Source of the DNA: Hyphomicrobium sp.
GTDB taxonomy: Bacteria; Pseudomonadota; Alphaproteobacteria; Rhizobiales; Hyphomicrobiaceae
Length of the DNA: 43,319 bases
Direction of reading: 5' to 3'
NCBI GenBank assembly: GCA_002928955.1
Contig: PERT01000027.1
Coordinates: 1-43,319 of the forward strand
A program made the translations under genes and the position numbers. The notes under the pieces were generated by a model that saw only the letters and a program-made list of their open reading frames with translations, was not told where the DNA came from and made no database searches. The number at the start of each line of letters is the position of its first letter. Position 1 is the first letter of the stretch. Positions 1 to 7,089 of this stretch are shown here, one piece after another.

Positions 1-416
1 CCATCCGGCCTTTGAAACCACTTTCCAAAGTAGTCTTTTTGCGCTGGAACTTCGGTTGAGCCATCGAGTAGTTGTGCGCGAAGTCCGTCAAACTCAATCG
101 AGTCGATGGTCCTAACGTTACCACCAGCCCCGCCTCTGCGCTCCCCCAACTCCTTCCCGCCCGGCTTCAGAATATCCTCGAGCCGCTGCTCGGAAGGCTT
201 CGCCGGCTTTGCAGGCGGCGGAGCGGAGCCCGGCTCATCCGGTTTGGCGGCGGGCTTCGCCGGCGGTGGCGGTTGCGGTGGCGGCGCCGGGGGCTTCCCT
301 CCCCCGCCGCGCGGCTTGAACGCGGCAGGCTGCGCGCCGTCGCCTCCCCCCGCCCCATCGGCCGTCGTGAACCGGCCGAGCTCGTCGTGATAGGGATTGA
401 ACTTCGCAGCAGGCAA
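1..416 (-). other. Orphan toxin C-terminal cassette CT4 (truncated by window edge)
   Basis: On the minus strand the frame reads LPAAKFNPYHDELGRFTTAD, then a Pro/Gly/Lys-rich linker (GGGDGAQPAAFKPRGGGG and a run of PPPQPPPP-type residues). A unique C-terminal domain follows, beginning near GGNVRTIDSIEFDGLRAQLL, and it runs off the window at position 1. The first part repeats the linker of the portal protein at 2832-4898, so this is a displaced portal C-terminus and not a free-standing gene. No ATG opens the frame. It is open from an in-frame TGA overlapping the end of the immunity gene at 554, and TTG at 416 is the only reasonable initiator I see near the leader. The C-terminal domain differs from the other cassettes. 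I do not recognise its activity; calling it a toxin is inference from the array. Confidence 0.6.
351..407 (-). repeat. 57-bp portal-derived leader repeat, copy 4
   Basis: This block encodes AKFNPYHDELGRFTTADGA. It matches the blocks at 1132-1188, 2369-2425 and 3573-3629 with only a few base differences. It marks the junction between the shared portal linker and the variable toxin domain, which is where homologous recombination could exchange C-termini. Confidence 0.85.
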
Positions 417-423
417 CGTGGCC

Positions 424-459
424 TCCCTCTCTCCTTGGGTAGAGGCCGGGGTGAGGGGG
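424..459. repeat. Dispersed CCCTCTCC/GGGGTGAGGGGG element, degenerate copy
   Basis: A C-rich then G-rich stretch resembling the palindromic element at 4960-4998, in the same orientation. It lies between the immunity gene ending at 554 and the CT4 leader. The other cassettes have an uninterrupted leader here, so it may have inserted into the leader. Confidence 0.5.
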
Positions 460-553
460 ACTTTTGTCCCGCATGCGCGCTCTCTACTTGTCGCTTTGAA
501 CGCCCCCCTCGCATCCGCTCGCGGCCCATAACCGAGACGCTTGGTGCAGTCCG

Positions 554-772
554 CTATTCGTCATCGAGCCCGAATCCATCCGCCCAATAGTCATTGTTCA
601 GCCTATACGCGCCGATGTAGAATTCCCCATTCGGCTTCCGAAAGCCCGGCTTTGACTTGAGCCTCGCAATAGCGCTCTCTGCAAGTTCGCGGGTTGAGTA
701 GATTCCTATAAATTTTGTATTGTGATCCTCACCCCGAATAATAGTGTGGTAGACAATAAACAGATCTTCCAT
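554..772 (-). CDS. Small immunity protein, probable partner of CT3
   Basis: A 72-residue acidic soluble protein (MEDLFIVYHTIIRGED..., ending GFGLDDE) with no signal peptide or membrane segment. The pattern of an N-terminal beta strand, TKFIGIYSTRELAESAIARL, GFR, then a short GEFYIGAY strand and W-GF is that of small proteins found beside Rhs-type toxins (DUF7336-like, from memory). The ATG at 772 is preceded by GGAG at a good distance, and the gene starts 32 bp after the stop of CT3. By position it should neutralise CT3, as each complete toxin module in this array is followed by a small gene. That role is inference. It is unlike the two 103-residue immunity proteins at 1261 and 2498, as expected if CT3 is a different toxin. 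Confidence 0.7.
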   Translation of the reverse strand: MEDLFIVYHTIIRGEDHNTKFIGIYSTRELAESAIARLKSKPGFRKPNGEFYIGAYRLNNDYWADGFGLDDE

Positions 773-804
773 GGCATCACTCCATAGCTAGCGCTTGCTG
801 GCTT

Positions 805-1230
805 TCAATCGAATGCTCGATCTGCGAATTTTTTGAGTTGATTGAATTCTGATGACGGTCCTGTGTCGTGATCCCGCACACCATATTTCTGGTCCAACAC
901 CCGCTTCGCAAATCCCTTGCCGTCCTCGCCGACAAGAGGTCTTTCTCCACGCGCCCAAGACGGTATGTCGGATGCCGCTTCTTTTCCACTTAGACCTGAT
1001 TTTGGCTTCCGATACTGAGGTTGGGAACCTGGTCCAACCAGTGGGGGAGTTGTCTCGCCCGGTGACTTCGGTGGCTTCCCCCCGCCTCCGCGCGGCTTGA
1101 ATGCCGCCGGCTGCGCGCCATCACCTCCCCCCGCCCCATCCGCCGTCGTGAACCGGCCCAGCTCGTCGTGATAGGGATTGAACTTCGCGTTTGTCTCTGT
1201 TTCGCGCTTCGGATGCCCACCCGCATCCGC
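805..1230 (-). other. Orphan toxin C-terminal cassette CT3 (no start codon)
   Basis: Open frame on the minus strand from an in-frame TGA at 1231-1233. It reads ADAGGHPKRE, then AKFNPYHDELGRFTTADGA, a GGGDGAQPAAFKPRGGGG linker shared with CT4, and a C-terminal domain of about 70 residues. That domain contains SGKEAASDIPSWARGERP, GEDGKGFAKRVLDQKYG and GPSSEFNQLKKFADRAFD, and ends at TGA 805-807. This pattern is typical, as I remember it, of the very C-terminus of Rhs/polymorphic toxins. The frame has no ATG, GTG or TTG before the toxin domain that makes sense, so it is probably silent until recombined onto a portal gene. The neighbouring 72-residue gene at 554 is the presumed immunity partner. 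The toxin role is inferred from family resemblance and layout. Confidence 0.65.
1132..1188 (-). repeat. 57-bp portal-derived leader repeat, copy 3
   Basis: Encodes AKFNPYHDELGRFTTADGA. It differs from the copy inside the portal gene (3573-3629) at one base by my reading. Upstream homology continues through ADAGGHPKRE and is shared with copy 2 but not with the resident portal gene. Confidence 0.88.
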
Positions 1231-1260
1231 TCACGCGCGGGAATATATGCTGATAATGCC

Positions 1261-1572
1261 TCAGTCGTGCAATTCTTTAAATTTGGTCGGGTTTCTCTTC
1301 AGCAATTCAATCCACTCGTCGAGAAAACCCATCTCAGCGAACTGCACGATGAATTCCCACTTCCTGTGTTTTGGATGCGTGAATGGCACTGCTTCTTTAA
1401 GATCCAGATTGCGAAGCAATACGAAACTCTTCCCGTCCGGCAGCTCAAATTCGTAATATTCCCCCCCCATATCGTCATGATCCTTAAACACCCCTTTGAT
1501 CTTAGTTTCCTTTTCAAGAAGTTCACGTGCCTGCTCCAGGCCCTCCGCCCGTATTCCAATAAATCGGTCCAT
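1261..1572 (-). CDS. Immunity protein paralogue, partner of CT2
   Basis: A 103-residue soluble protein beginning MDRFIGIRAEGLEQARELLE, with the central block KDHDDMGGEYYEFELPDGK and an acidic C-terminus. It is clearly paralogous to the protein at 2498-2809 (roughly three quarters identical by eye). ATG 1572 follows a GAGGAG ribosome-binding site, 22 bp after the stop of the CT2 toxin frame. Both copies sit directly downstream of homologous toxin domains, which argues that toxin and immunity gene duplicated together. I do not recognise a named family; the immunity role is inferred from this co-duplication and spacing. Confidence 0.75.
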   Translation of the reverse strand: MDRFIGIRAEGLEQARELLEKETKIKGVFKDHDDMGGEYYEFELPDGKSFVLLRNLDLKEAVPFTHPKHRKWEFIVQFAEMGFLDEWIELLKRNPTKFKELHD

Positions 1573-1594
1573 CGGTCCTACTCCTCAAACATGC

Positions 1595-2350
1595 TCAATC
1601 CATTGGTTGATAAGGGCCACGTAGCTCCAGATCTCGCAAGGAGCGATGAACGACGATTGAAGTTGGCCGGTCGCGTGCAATCTGTTCCAGCCAAGTTCGC
1701 AGCGGACCCGCAGGAAGTCTAGCCGGCCCGGCCGCTTGAGTTCGACTCCCACTCCCAGACGTCCTAACCCCGCTCGCCGTAAGGTATTCCAACAATCGCG
1801 GACTGACGATCGCCAAGTCATAGCCACTGCGCCGGCCCACGTCGAATGCCTCGCCCGTCCGGTAGCTGTAACCCGTAACTGCGCTCCCCCGCATGTACGG
1901 CACCGCCTCCGGGAAGCCCGCCTCGTTGAGAGCCGTGCGTGCTGACCGTCCAAAGTTCGCATATTCTTCACGCGTGTTGAAGCCGAGAGGCAGACCGCCC
2001 CGCTCGATGACTGTGAGACGGGCCTCCGCCTGCTGAGCTAACGCCCGATAGGTGGCGATTGCACCCTCAGCGGAATTCGGATCCGATAAACTTGGGGCGG
2101 GCCGCCAAGCGGGATCCAGCTCCCTTACGCGTCGCAAAGCACGATCTGCGCGAGTTGCAGACGTTGACAAAATTGTCGCTTGTTCTGGGGTTGTTTGATA
2201 TGTGCGGCCCCCCACCGTGACGACTTGGTTCCTGCGCGCGTTGACGAGCTGAAGAAGGCCGTCACCATCTGCCGGGGTCTCGCCGGAACCCTCGTCGCCC
2301 TCGTCTGCCTCACTCTGATCGACCACGACCTCAAACAAGTTGTCGGGCAC
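1595..2350 (-). CDS. Orphan portal-type toxin cassette CT2 (nucleotidyltransferase-like, D to G change)
   Basis: Free-standing homologue of the C-terminal toxin domain of the portal protein (portal residues about 470-688), ending RGPYQPMD. The only plausible initiator is GTG at 2350. The same frame is open back to the TAA of the immunity gene at 2498 and includes the leader ERAAKFNPYHDELGRFTTADGA, so the true unit is 1595-2497 and is a displaced portal C-terminus. The domain has a helical N-part (EQATILSTSATRADRALRRVREL) followed by RGSAVTGYSYRTGEAFDVGRR and YDLAIVSP, which looks like the GS...DxD core of MNT-fold nucleotidyltransferases. Here the first Asp of DxD is Gly (SGYD, codon GGC; the portal copy has GAC), so this copy may be inactive. 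Fold and toxicity are inference. Confidence 0.6.
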   Translation of the reverse strand: MPDNLFEVVVDQSEADEGDEGSGETPADGDGLLQLVNARRNQVVTVGGRTYQTTPEQATILSTSATRADRALRRVRELDPAWRPAPSLSDPNSAEGAIATYRALAQQAEARLTVIERGGLPLGFNTREEYANFGRSARTALNEAGFPEAVPYMRGSAVTGYSYRTGEAFDVGRRSGYDLAIVSPRLLEYLTASGVRTSGSGSRTQAAGPARLPAGPLRTWLEQIARDRPTSIVVHRSLRDLELRGPYQPMD

Positions 2351-2368
2351 AGGGGGTTCACCTCCCCC

Positions 2369-2425
2369 CGCCCCATCCGCCGTCGTGAACCGTCCCAGTT
2401 CATCGTGATAGGGATTGAACTTGGC
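2369..2425 (-). repeat. 57-bp portal-derived leader repeat, copy 2
   Basis: Encodes AKFNPYHDELGRFTTADGA. It is near-identical to the portal copy at 3573-3629, with about three base differences, and lies about 1.2 kb from it. Recombination between the two would delete the resident toxin and immunity gene and join CT2 to the portal. Confidence 0.87.
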
Positions 2426-2497
2426 GGCTCTCTCTATTTCGCGCTTCGGATGCCCACCAGCATCCGCGCATGTCTGGGATGCTACACTGGCAGTTCC

Positions 2498-2809
2498 TTA
2501 CTCGTGCAGTTCCTTGAATTTCGAAGGGTTGCTCGTCAACACGTCGATCCAATGATCTAAAGAGCCCATCTCCGCGAATTGCGCGACGAACTCCCAGTTC
2601 TGGTGTTTTGGGTGCGTGAACGGCACCGCCTCTTTAAGGTCCATGTTGCGAAGCAGTACGAATCTTTTCCCGTCGGGCAGCGCGAATTCAAAATACTCGC
2701 CTCCCATATCGTCATGATCTTTGAGTGTCCCTGTAATTTTAGCTTCTCTTTCGATCCAGTCACGAGCCTGCTCCAAGCTTTCCGCTCTTATTCCAATAAA
2801 TCGATCCAT
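2498..2809 (-). CDS. Immunity protein for the portal-borne toxin
   Basis: A 103-residue soluble protein (MDRFIGIRAESLEQARDWIE..., central KDHDDMGGEYFEFALPDGK, ending SKFKELHE). ATG 2809 follows GAGGAG and lies 22 bp downstream of the stop of the portal-toxin gene, so the two are very probably co-transcribed and translated together. It is paralogous to 1261-1572, which stands in the same relation to CT2. No enzyme motif, signal peptide or membrane segment is visible. The most likely role is binding and neutralising the nucleotidyltransferase-like C-terminus of the portal fusion. The function is inferred from the layout and the matching duplication. Confidence 0.75.
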   Translation of the reverse strand: MDRFIGIRAESLEQARDWIEREAKITGTLKDHDDMGGEYFEFALPDGKRFVLLRNMDLKEAVPFTHPKHQNWEFVAQFAEMGSLDHWIDVLTSNPSKFKELHE

Positions 2810-2831
2810 CTACTCCACTCCTCGCACTTTT

Positions 2832-4898
2832 TCAATCCATTGCGGCATACGGGCCACGTCGTTCCAACTCGCCAAGGCCGCGATGAACGACAATTGAGCT
2901 TGGCCGGTTGCGTATAACCTGCTCCAGCCAATTTCGCAGAGGGCCTGCCGGAAGTTCCGCCGGCCCTACGGCAAGAGTTCTACTCCCTCTGCCAGACGTC
3001 TCAATTCCCCTCGCTATGAGGTGCTCGAACAGCCTCGGGCTCACGATGGCGATGTCATAGTCGCTTCGTCGGCCGACGTCGAAGGCCTCACCCGTCCGGT
3101 AGCTATATCCCGTCACCGCGCTGCCTCGCAGATAAGGCACCGCCTCAGGGAAACCCGCCTCATTCAGGGCGGTGCGTGCCGATCGTCCAAACGTTGCATA
3201 TTCTTCTCGCGAATTGAAGCCGAGGGGCAAGCCCCCACGCTCGATGACAGTGAGCCGCGCCTCGGCCTGCTGCGCCAGCGCGCGATAGGTTGCAATTGCA
3301 CCTTCCGCCGAATTTTGACCCGATAGACTTGGGGCAGGTCGCCATTCGGGATCAAGTTCCCTCACACGGCGCAAAGCTGCGTCAGCGCGCGTGGCCGACG
3401 TTGATAGAACAGTCGCTTGTTCTGGAGTAGCTTGGTAAGTGCGGCCCCCGACCGTGACTAACTGGTTCCTGCGCGAATTGACTTGTTGCAGACCGGCGTC
3501 ATCATCCGCCGAACCGTCATCGGCGCTTTCGACATCCTCGTCACCCGCTTCCTGACCGCCACTTCCACTCGCCGCCCCATCCGCCGTCGTGAACCGGCCC
3601 AGTTCGTCGTGATAGGGATTGAACTTCGCAGCTCGGTCAATTGGCGGCTCCCCGCCCCTGCCAGACCCGCGTGCAATCGAGCCAGCGCTCTTCGGCCCGA
3701 ACCCGATGCTCGCCCGCTTCTCGTCGTCGGTCAGGAAGCTCGCCTTCTCCAATCTTGCCCACAGCGCTTCCCGCTCCGAGCTCAGCGCCTCGATCTGGTC
3801 GAGGTCGGGCTTGAGCACTAGCCTGTCCGGCCCGAACCCCGGCGCCAGCCAGCCCGACAACGCCTTGGCCGTGCGGTTGACCAGAGGCAACACGGTCTGC
3901 CGCCACAGGCTGCGGCTCGCCTCCTGATAATTGGCATACGTATTGTCACCCGGAATGCCGAGCAGCATCGGGGGCACGCCCAGCGCCAACGCGATCTCGC
4001 GCGCCGCGCTGTTCTTCGCCTCCACGAAGTCCATGTCTTTCGGCGTGAGGCTGAGCGGCTTCCAGTCGAGCCCGCCTTCGAGCAGCAGCGGCCGGCCGGC
4101 GTGCCGCGCGCCCTGGAAGCCCGCTTCGAGTTCCGCCTTCAGCCGTGCGAACTGCTCCTCCGTCAGATGCCCGTCGCGGTTGGCGTAGACCAGCGCTCCC
4201 GACGGCCGCGCGGAATTGTCGAGCAGCGCCTTGTTCCACTTCGCCGCCGTGTTGTGCGTGTCGATCGCAACGGAGGCCGCCTCGATCGGGCTCATGCCGT
4301 AGTGATCGTTGGTCGGGTGGAACAGCCGCGTGTGCAGCACGCGCCGCACGCCTCCCACGGACTCCCCGGCCAACCTGACGCTGCGCCCGCCCGCCGAATA
4401 CTCGAACGCCTCCGGCCAGCCGTCGGGGCCCGGCACCACCTTCATGCGGTCAGGCCGCAGGGCGTGGATCTCGCGCAGCCGGCCATCGACCGCCACGGCC
4501 TCGGCGTAGGCGTTGCCGGAGACCAGCAGATAGCCGTACCAGGCTTCGAGAAAGTCCGTGCCGGTCTGGTCGAGGCTCGGCTCGGCCAGCAGATCGAGCA
4601 GCGGATGATCCTCGATCTCCTCGCGGCCCGCATAGAGCAGGAGCGGGATGGTTGCCGCCGCCTCGGCGATCATGCGCACCGAGCGATAGACGATCGGGTT
4701 CTGCATGAAGCCTTCGTTGGCGAAGGTCGCGTAGTCGCGCGGAGACCACACAGCCGTGCGCGGCGACTCCCACGCCAGTATCGCGGAAGTCGCACTCGCC
4801 TTCTGTTCCGGCCATGCCGTGGCGCTGGCCATGGGGTCAGGCAAAGCGCTGCCGTGACCGGCATTGAGCCAGCCCAGCGCATTTCGAAGAAGCGGCAT
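2832..4898 (-). CDS. HK97-type phage portal protein fused to a C-terminal toxin-like domain
   Basis: 688 residues, against about 400 for an ordinary HK97-family portal. Residues 1-405 are the portal, the ring at the capsid vertex through which DNA is packaged: NPIVYRSVRMIAEAAATIPLLLY near 67-90, HPTNDHYGMSPIEAA near 194-208, and EIALALGVPPMLLGIPGDNTYANYQEA near 301-327. Residues 426-442 (FNPYHDELGRFTTADGA) are a hinge like those seen before variable C-termini in phage head proteins. After an acidic stretch (about 443-468), residues 470-688 form a separate domain with GS at 592-593 and DxD at 613/615, an MNT nucleotidyltransferase-like core. An immunity gene follows at once. Terminase genes lie upstream. 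The toxin role is inference; the portal call is firm. Confidence 0.88.
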   Translation of the reverse strand: MPLLRNALGWLNAGHGSALPDPMASATAWPEQKASATSAILAWESPRTAVWSPRDYATFANEGFMQNPIVYRSVRMIAEAAATIPLLLYAGREEIEDHPLLDLLAEPSLDQTGTDFLEAWYGYLLVSGNAYAEAVAVDGRLREIHALRPDRMKVVPGPDGWPEAFEYSAGGRSVRLAGESVGGVRRVLHTRLFHPTNDHYGMSPIEAASVAIDTHNTAAKWNKALLDNSARPSGALVYANRDGHLTEEQFARLKAELEAGFQGARHAGRPLLLEGGLDWKPLSLTPKDMDFVEAKNSAAREIALALGVPPMLLGIPGDNTYANYQEASRSLWRQTVLPLVNRTAKALSGWLAPGFGPDRLVLKPDLDQIEALSSEREALWARLEKASFLTDDEKRASIGFGPKSAGSIARGSGRGGEPPIDRAAKFNPYHDELGRFTTADGAASGSGGQEAGDEDVESADDGSADDDAGLQQVNSRRNQLVTVGGRTYQATPEQATVLSTSATRADAALRRVRELDPEWRPAPSLSGQNSAEGAIATYRALAQQAEARLTVIERGGLPLGFNSREEYATFGRSARTALNEAGFPEAVPYLRGSAVTGYSYRTGEAFDVGRRSDYDIAIVSPRLFEHLIARGIETSGRGSRTLAVGPAELPAGPLRNWLEQVIRNRPSSIVVHRGLGELERRGPYAAMD
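3573..3629 (-). repeat. 57-bp leader repeat inside the portal gene, copy 1
   Basis: The resident copy of the block that heads every orphan cassette. It encodes AKFNPYHDELGRFTTADGA at the portal/toxin junction and is the recipient site for any C-terminal exchange. Confidence 0.88.
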
Positions 4899-4959
4899 CC
4901 GTTGTCCTTGTTTCCGAGAGGAGTGACCCCCGAAGCGATCGCATTGCCGGCCGCGACTG

Positions 4960-4998
4960 CCCCCTCTCCCCTTGGGGAGAGGGTTGGGGTGAGGGGGT
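4960..4998. repeat. Dispersed palindromic CCCTCTCCCC-TT-GGGGAGAGGG element
   Basis: Lies in the 184-bp gap between the large terminase stop and the portal start. Positions 4962-4983 form a perfect 10-bp stem with a TT loop, followed by GGTTGGGGTGAGGGGG. It is a common type of interspersed bacterial repeat; its translation gives the familiar PLTPTLSPRGEG string, so short ORFs across it should not be called genes. It may attenuate transcription between terminase and portal. Confidence 0.65.
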
Positions 4999-5082
4999 AT
5001 TTGTTGCGTTCGTTGATCGGATCCGCGCGTTCCAAGTCCGGTCAGAAGCTGGCTCCCTGCTGGGAGGCGGAACGCGCCAAAG

Positions 5083-6435
5083 TTAAAGACTTCTCACCGA
5101 CGGCCGCCCCACGGCTCCGAGCATCAGGTCGGTCATGGCCCACACCAGCGCGTCGAGCCGGTCGGGGCTGCGCCCGCGCGCGAGCCCATCCGCCCCGAAG
5201 GCGCACATCTGGTCCTCGAGCGCGTCGAAGCGTCCGGCGTGGATCACCCGCCCCTCGGCATAGAGCGCGGCGACGGGTTCCGCGCGCACCCACTTGCCGC
5301 GGGTTGCCCGCACCTGCCTAACCGCCACCGCCTCGTCGATCTGGCGCAGCACCGCTGCCACCAGATCGCCGCCCTGGTTGGTCTCCGCCACCACGCGATC
5401 GGCGAGGAACTCCTTGTACGCCTCGACCGCCGCCCGCGCCCACACCTGCGGCTCGCGGCCTTGCACCGTGCGATCGGCGAGCACGTAGCCGCGGCCGTCG
5501 AGCCCGCGCCCCGCGACCACGATGCCGCACGCGTCCGAGTTGGCCGTCGCCGTCACCGGCGGGTCGACCGCCACCACGATGGTGCCGAGTTCCGGCGGTA
5601 CCGTAATCCGCGCGCCGTCGATCCAGTCCCGCCGCCACAGGCTGCCCGCCCGCTCGTCGATCACCTCGCCGCCGAGCTCCTGCCGCCCGAGGGCCGTGCC
5701 CGCATAGCGCCGTGTCATGTCGGCTATGAACGACGGCGCAAGGTTCTGGGCATTGTCGGCTGTTTTTGCCCGCGTCACGACTGTTGCCTCGTCATCCATG
5801 ATCGCCTTCAAAAGCGCTATCGGCCGCGGCGTCGTGGTTACGCACACCTCGGGTTTTGCTCCGAGCCGCAGCCCGAACTGCAGCATGTCCCACGTCGCTT
5901 CCGGCTCGCGCCATTTCGCGAGCTCGTCGCACCACGCGGCATCGAATTGCGGCCCGCGCAGCCCATCCGGCGTCTCGGCCGAGAACACCTGCGCGATCGC
6001 GCCATTCGGCCAGGTCAGCTGACCCTTGGATGGTTCGAAATCCGGCCGCTCGCCGTCGGCGTGCACAGCCAGTATTCCCGACTGGCCCTCGATCATCACG
6101 CGCCGCACGTCGGCTATCGTCTCGCCCAGAAGCGCTATCCGCCGGGCCGGAATCGCACCCGCGGGCCCGATACCGAGCGCCTTCGCCCGCACCCATTCCG
6201 CACCCGCCCGCGTCTTCCCCGCACCGCGACCGCCGAGGATCAGCCACACCTTCCATTGGGCGCCCGATGTCAGGTCCCCGGGCGGCAGCTGGTCGTCGCG
6301 CGCCCACACCTGCCAGTCGGCATCGAGGAACACAATCTCGTCTTCGCTCAACTCACTCAGCGCTGCCCGCGTTTCCGCAATGGTTGCGAAGCCGCTCAAG
6401 GCGCTCCGCAATCTCGATGCGCATGCGCTCCGCAT
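5083..6435 (-). CDS. Phage/GTA-type terminase large subunit
   Basis: The DNA-packaging motor ATPase and headful nuclease. Walker A is LILGGRGAGKTRAGAEW near residues 66-82, and a Walker B-like FDAAWCDELAKW follows. The C-terminal RNase H-fold nuclease shows VAVDPPVT, VVAETNQGGD and SPDRLDALVWAMTDL. From ATG 6435 the product is 450 residues, normal for the family. A longer frame back to 6597 exists, but it lies wholly inside the small terminase gene and has atypical Pro/Arg-rich sequence, so I prefer 6435, which still overlaps the upstream gene by 83 bp. Similar proteins occur in gene transfer agents and in prophages. No capsid or protease gene is visible in the window, so I cannot tell which this is. 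Confidence 0.88.
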   Translation of the reverse strand: MRSACASRLRSALSGFATIAETRAALSELSEDEIVFLDADWQVWARDDQLPPGDLTSGAQWKVWLILGGRGAGKTRAGAEWVRAKALGIGPAGAIPARRIALLGETIADVRRVMIEGQSGILAVHADGERPDFEPSKGQLTWPNGAIAQVFSAETPDGLRGPQFDAAWCDELAKWREPEATWDMLQFGLRLGAKPEVCVTTTPRPIALLKAIMDDEATVVTRAKTADNAQNLAPSFIADMTRRYAGTALGRQELGGEVIDERAGSLWRRDWIDGARITVPPELGTIVVAVDPPVTATANSDACGIVVAGRGLDGRGYVLADRTVQGREPQVWARAAVEAYKEFLADRVVAETNQGGDLVAAVLRQIDEAVAVRQVRATRGKWVRAEPVAALYAEGRVIHAGRFDALEDQMCAFGADGLARGRSPDRLDALVWAMTDLMLGAVGRPSVRSL

Positions 6436-6988
6436 CGGCTGCAACTGAGACGTCCGGTGTCGCGGGTGCGCCTCCGGCGGAACTGGCTCCTCCGCGTCCG
6501 CGACGGTTCGCGGGCCGTCCATGCGCAGCAGTCCCGCCAGCGGCCGATTGGGCGTCGCGCTTCTCGATGGCACCTTCAGTCTCCGCCACTGTTTCAAAGC
6601 CGTTGATCATCGTCGTGATTTCTTTCGCCATGCGCTCGCTATCGGCGGCCGTGAGGTCTTCACCACGCGCCATCCGGTCCTCCCAGTGCTTGAGTTTCAT
6701 ATCGATCGCCTTGTAGAGCCGCCGGATGAGCGCTTGCCGCACCGCGCGCGTCGGGTGTCCGGGCGGCACCGGCGTGTTCGGCCCCTTGTCGCCAACCTGC
6801 AAACCTCGGACCCCCGCGCGCCTCAACCACGACTCCCGCTTGGCGCGATAGAGGATGTTGCGGTCGCTGATCCCGAACGCCTGCGCGATCCCGTGCACGG
6901 TTCCTTCGCCCGACTCATAGAGCCGGCGCACCTCCGCCCATTGGGCGGTATTGAGTATGATCATCGGGGTCTCGTGCGTTGCTGCCAT
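6353..6988 (-). CDS. Probable terminase small subunit (HTH DNA-binding)
   Basis: 211 residues. The N-terminal ~55 residues contain a clear helix-turn-helix (WAEVRRLYESGEGTVHGIAQAFGISDRNILYRAKRESW), as in small terminases that recognise phage DNA. A middle helical part, RAVRQALIRRLYKAIDMKLKHWEDRMARGEDLTAADSERMAKEITTMI, could serve oligomerisation. The C-terminus is a low-complexity Gly/Ala tail. It is the first gene of the minus-strand packaging group and overlaps the large terminase. The order small terminase, large terminase, portal is the standard phage order and supports the call, which is otherwise based on the HTH alone. Confidence 0.72.
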   Translation of the reverse strand: MAATHETPMIILNTAQWAEVRRLYESGEGTVHGIAQAFGISDRNILYRAKRESWLRRAGVRGLQVGDKGPNTPVPPGHPTRAVRQALIRRLYKAIDMKLKHWEDRMARGEDLTAADSERMAKEITTMINGFETVAETEGAIEKRDAQSAAGGTAAHGRPANRRGRGGASSAGGAPATPDVSVAADAERMRIEIAERLERLRNHCGNAGSAE

Positions 6989-7089
6989 GAGACAGCCACT
7001 CGCCGGACGGCGGCGGAGCCGCCGCTCGCAAATTTCGCGTCATACCGCAAACATACGCGATGACCGAGCGCCGGGGATAACCGTCGAAC

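Noticed and set aside
167-529. Minus-strand ORF with ATG covering CT4, and similar ones at 990-1226 and 2125-2403
   Set aside because: They are the +1 frame across the leader repeat (reading SSIPITT... in place of FNPYHDE...). The portal frame is the meaningful one.
5239-6606. A 455-codon plus-strand frame, and similarly 4101-5321
   Set aside because: Antisense of the terminase and portal genes in GC-rich DNA; Arg/His/Pro-rich composition and no recognisable protein features.
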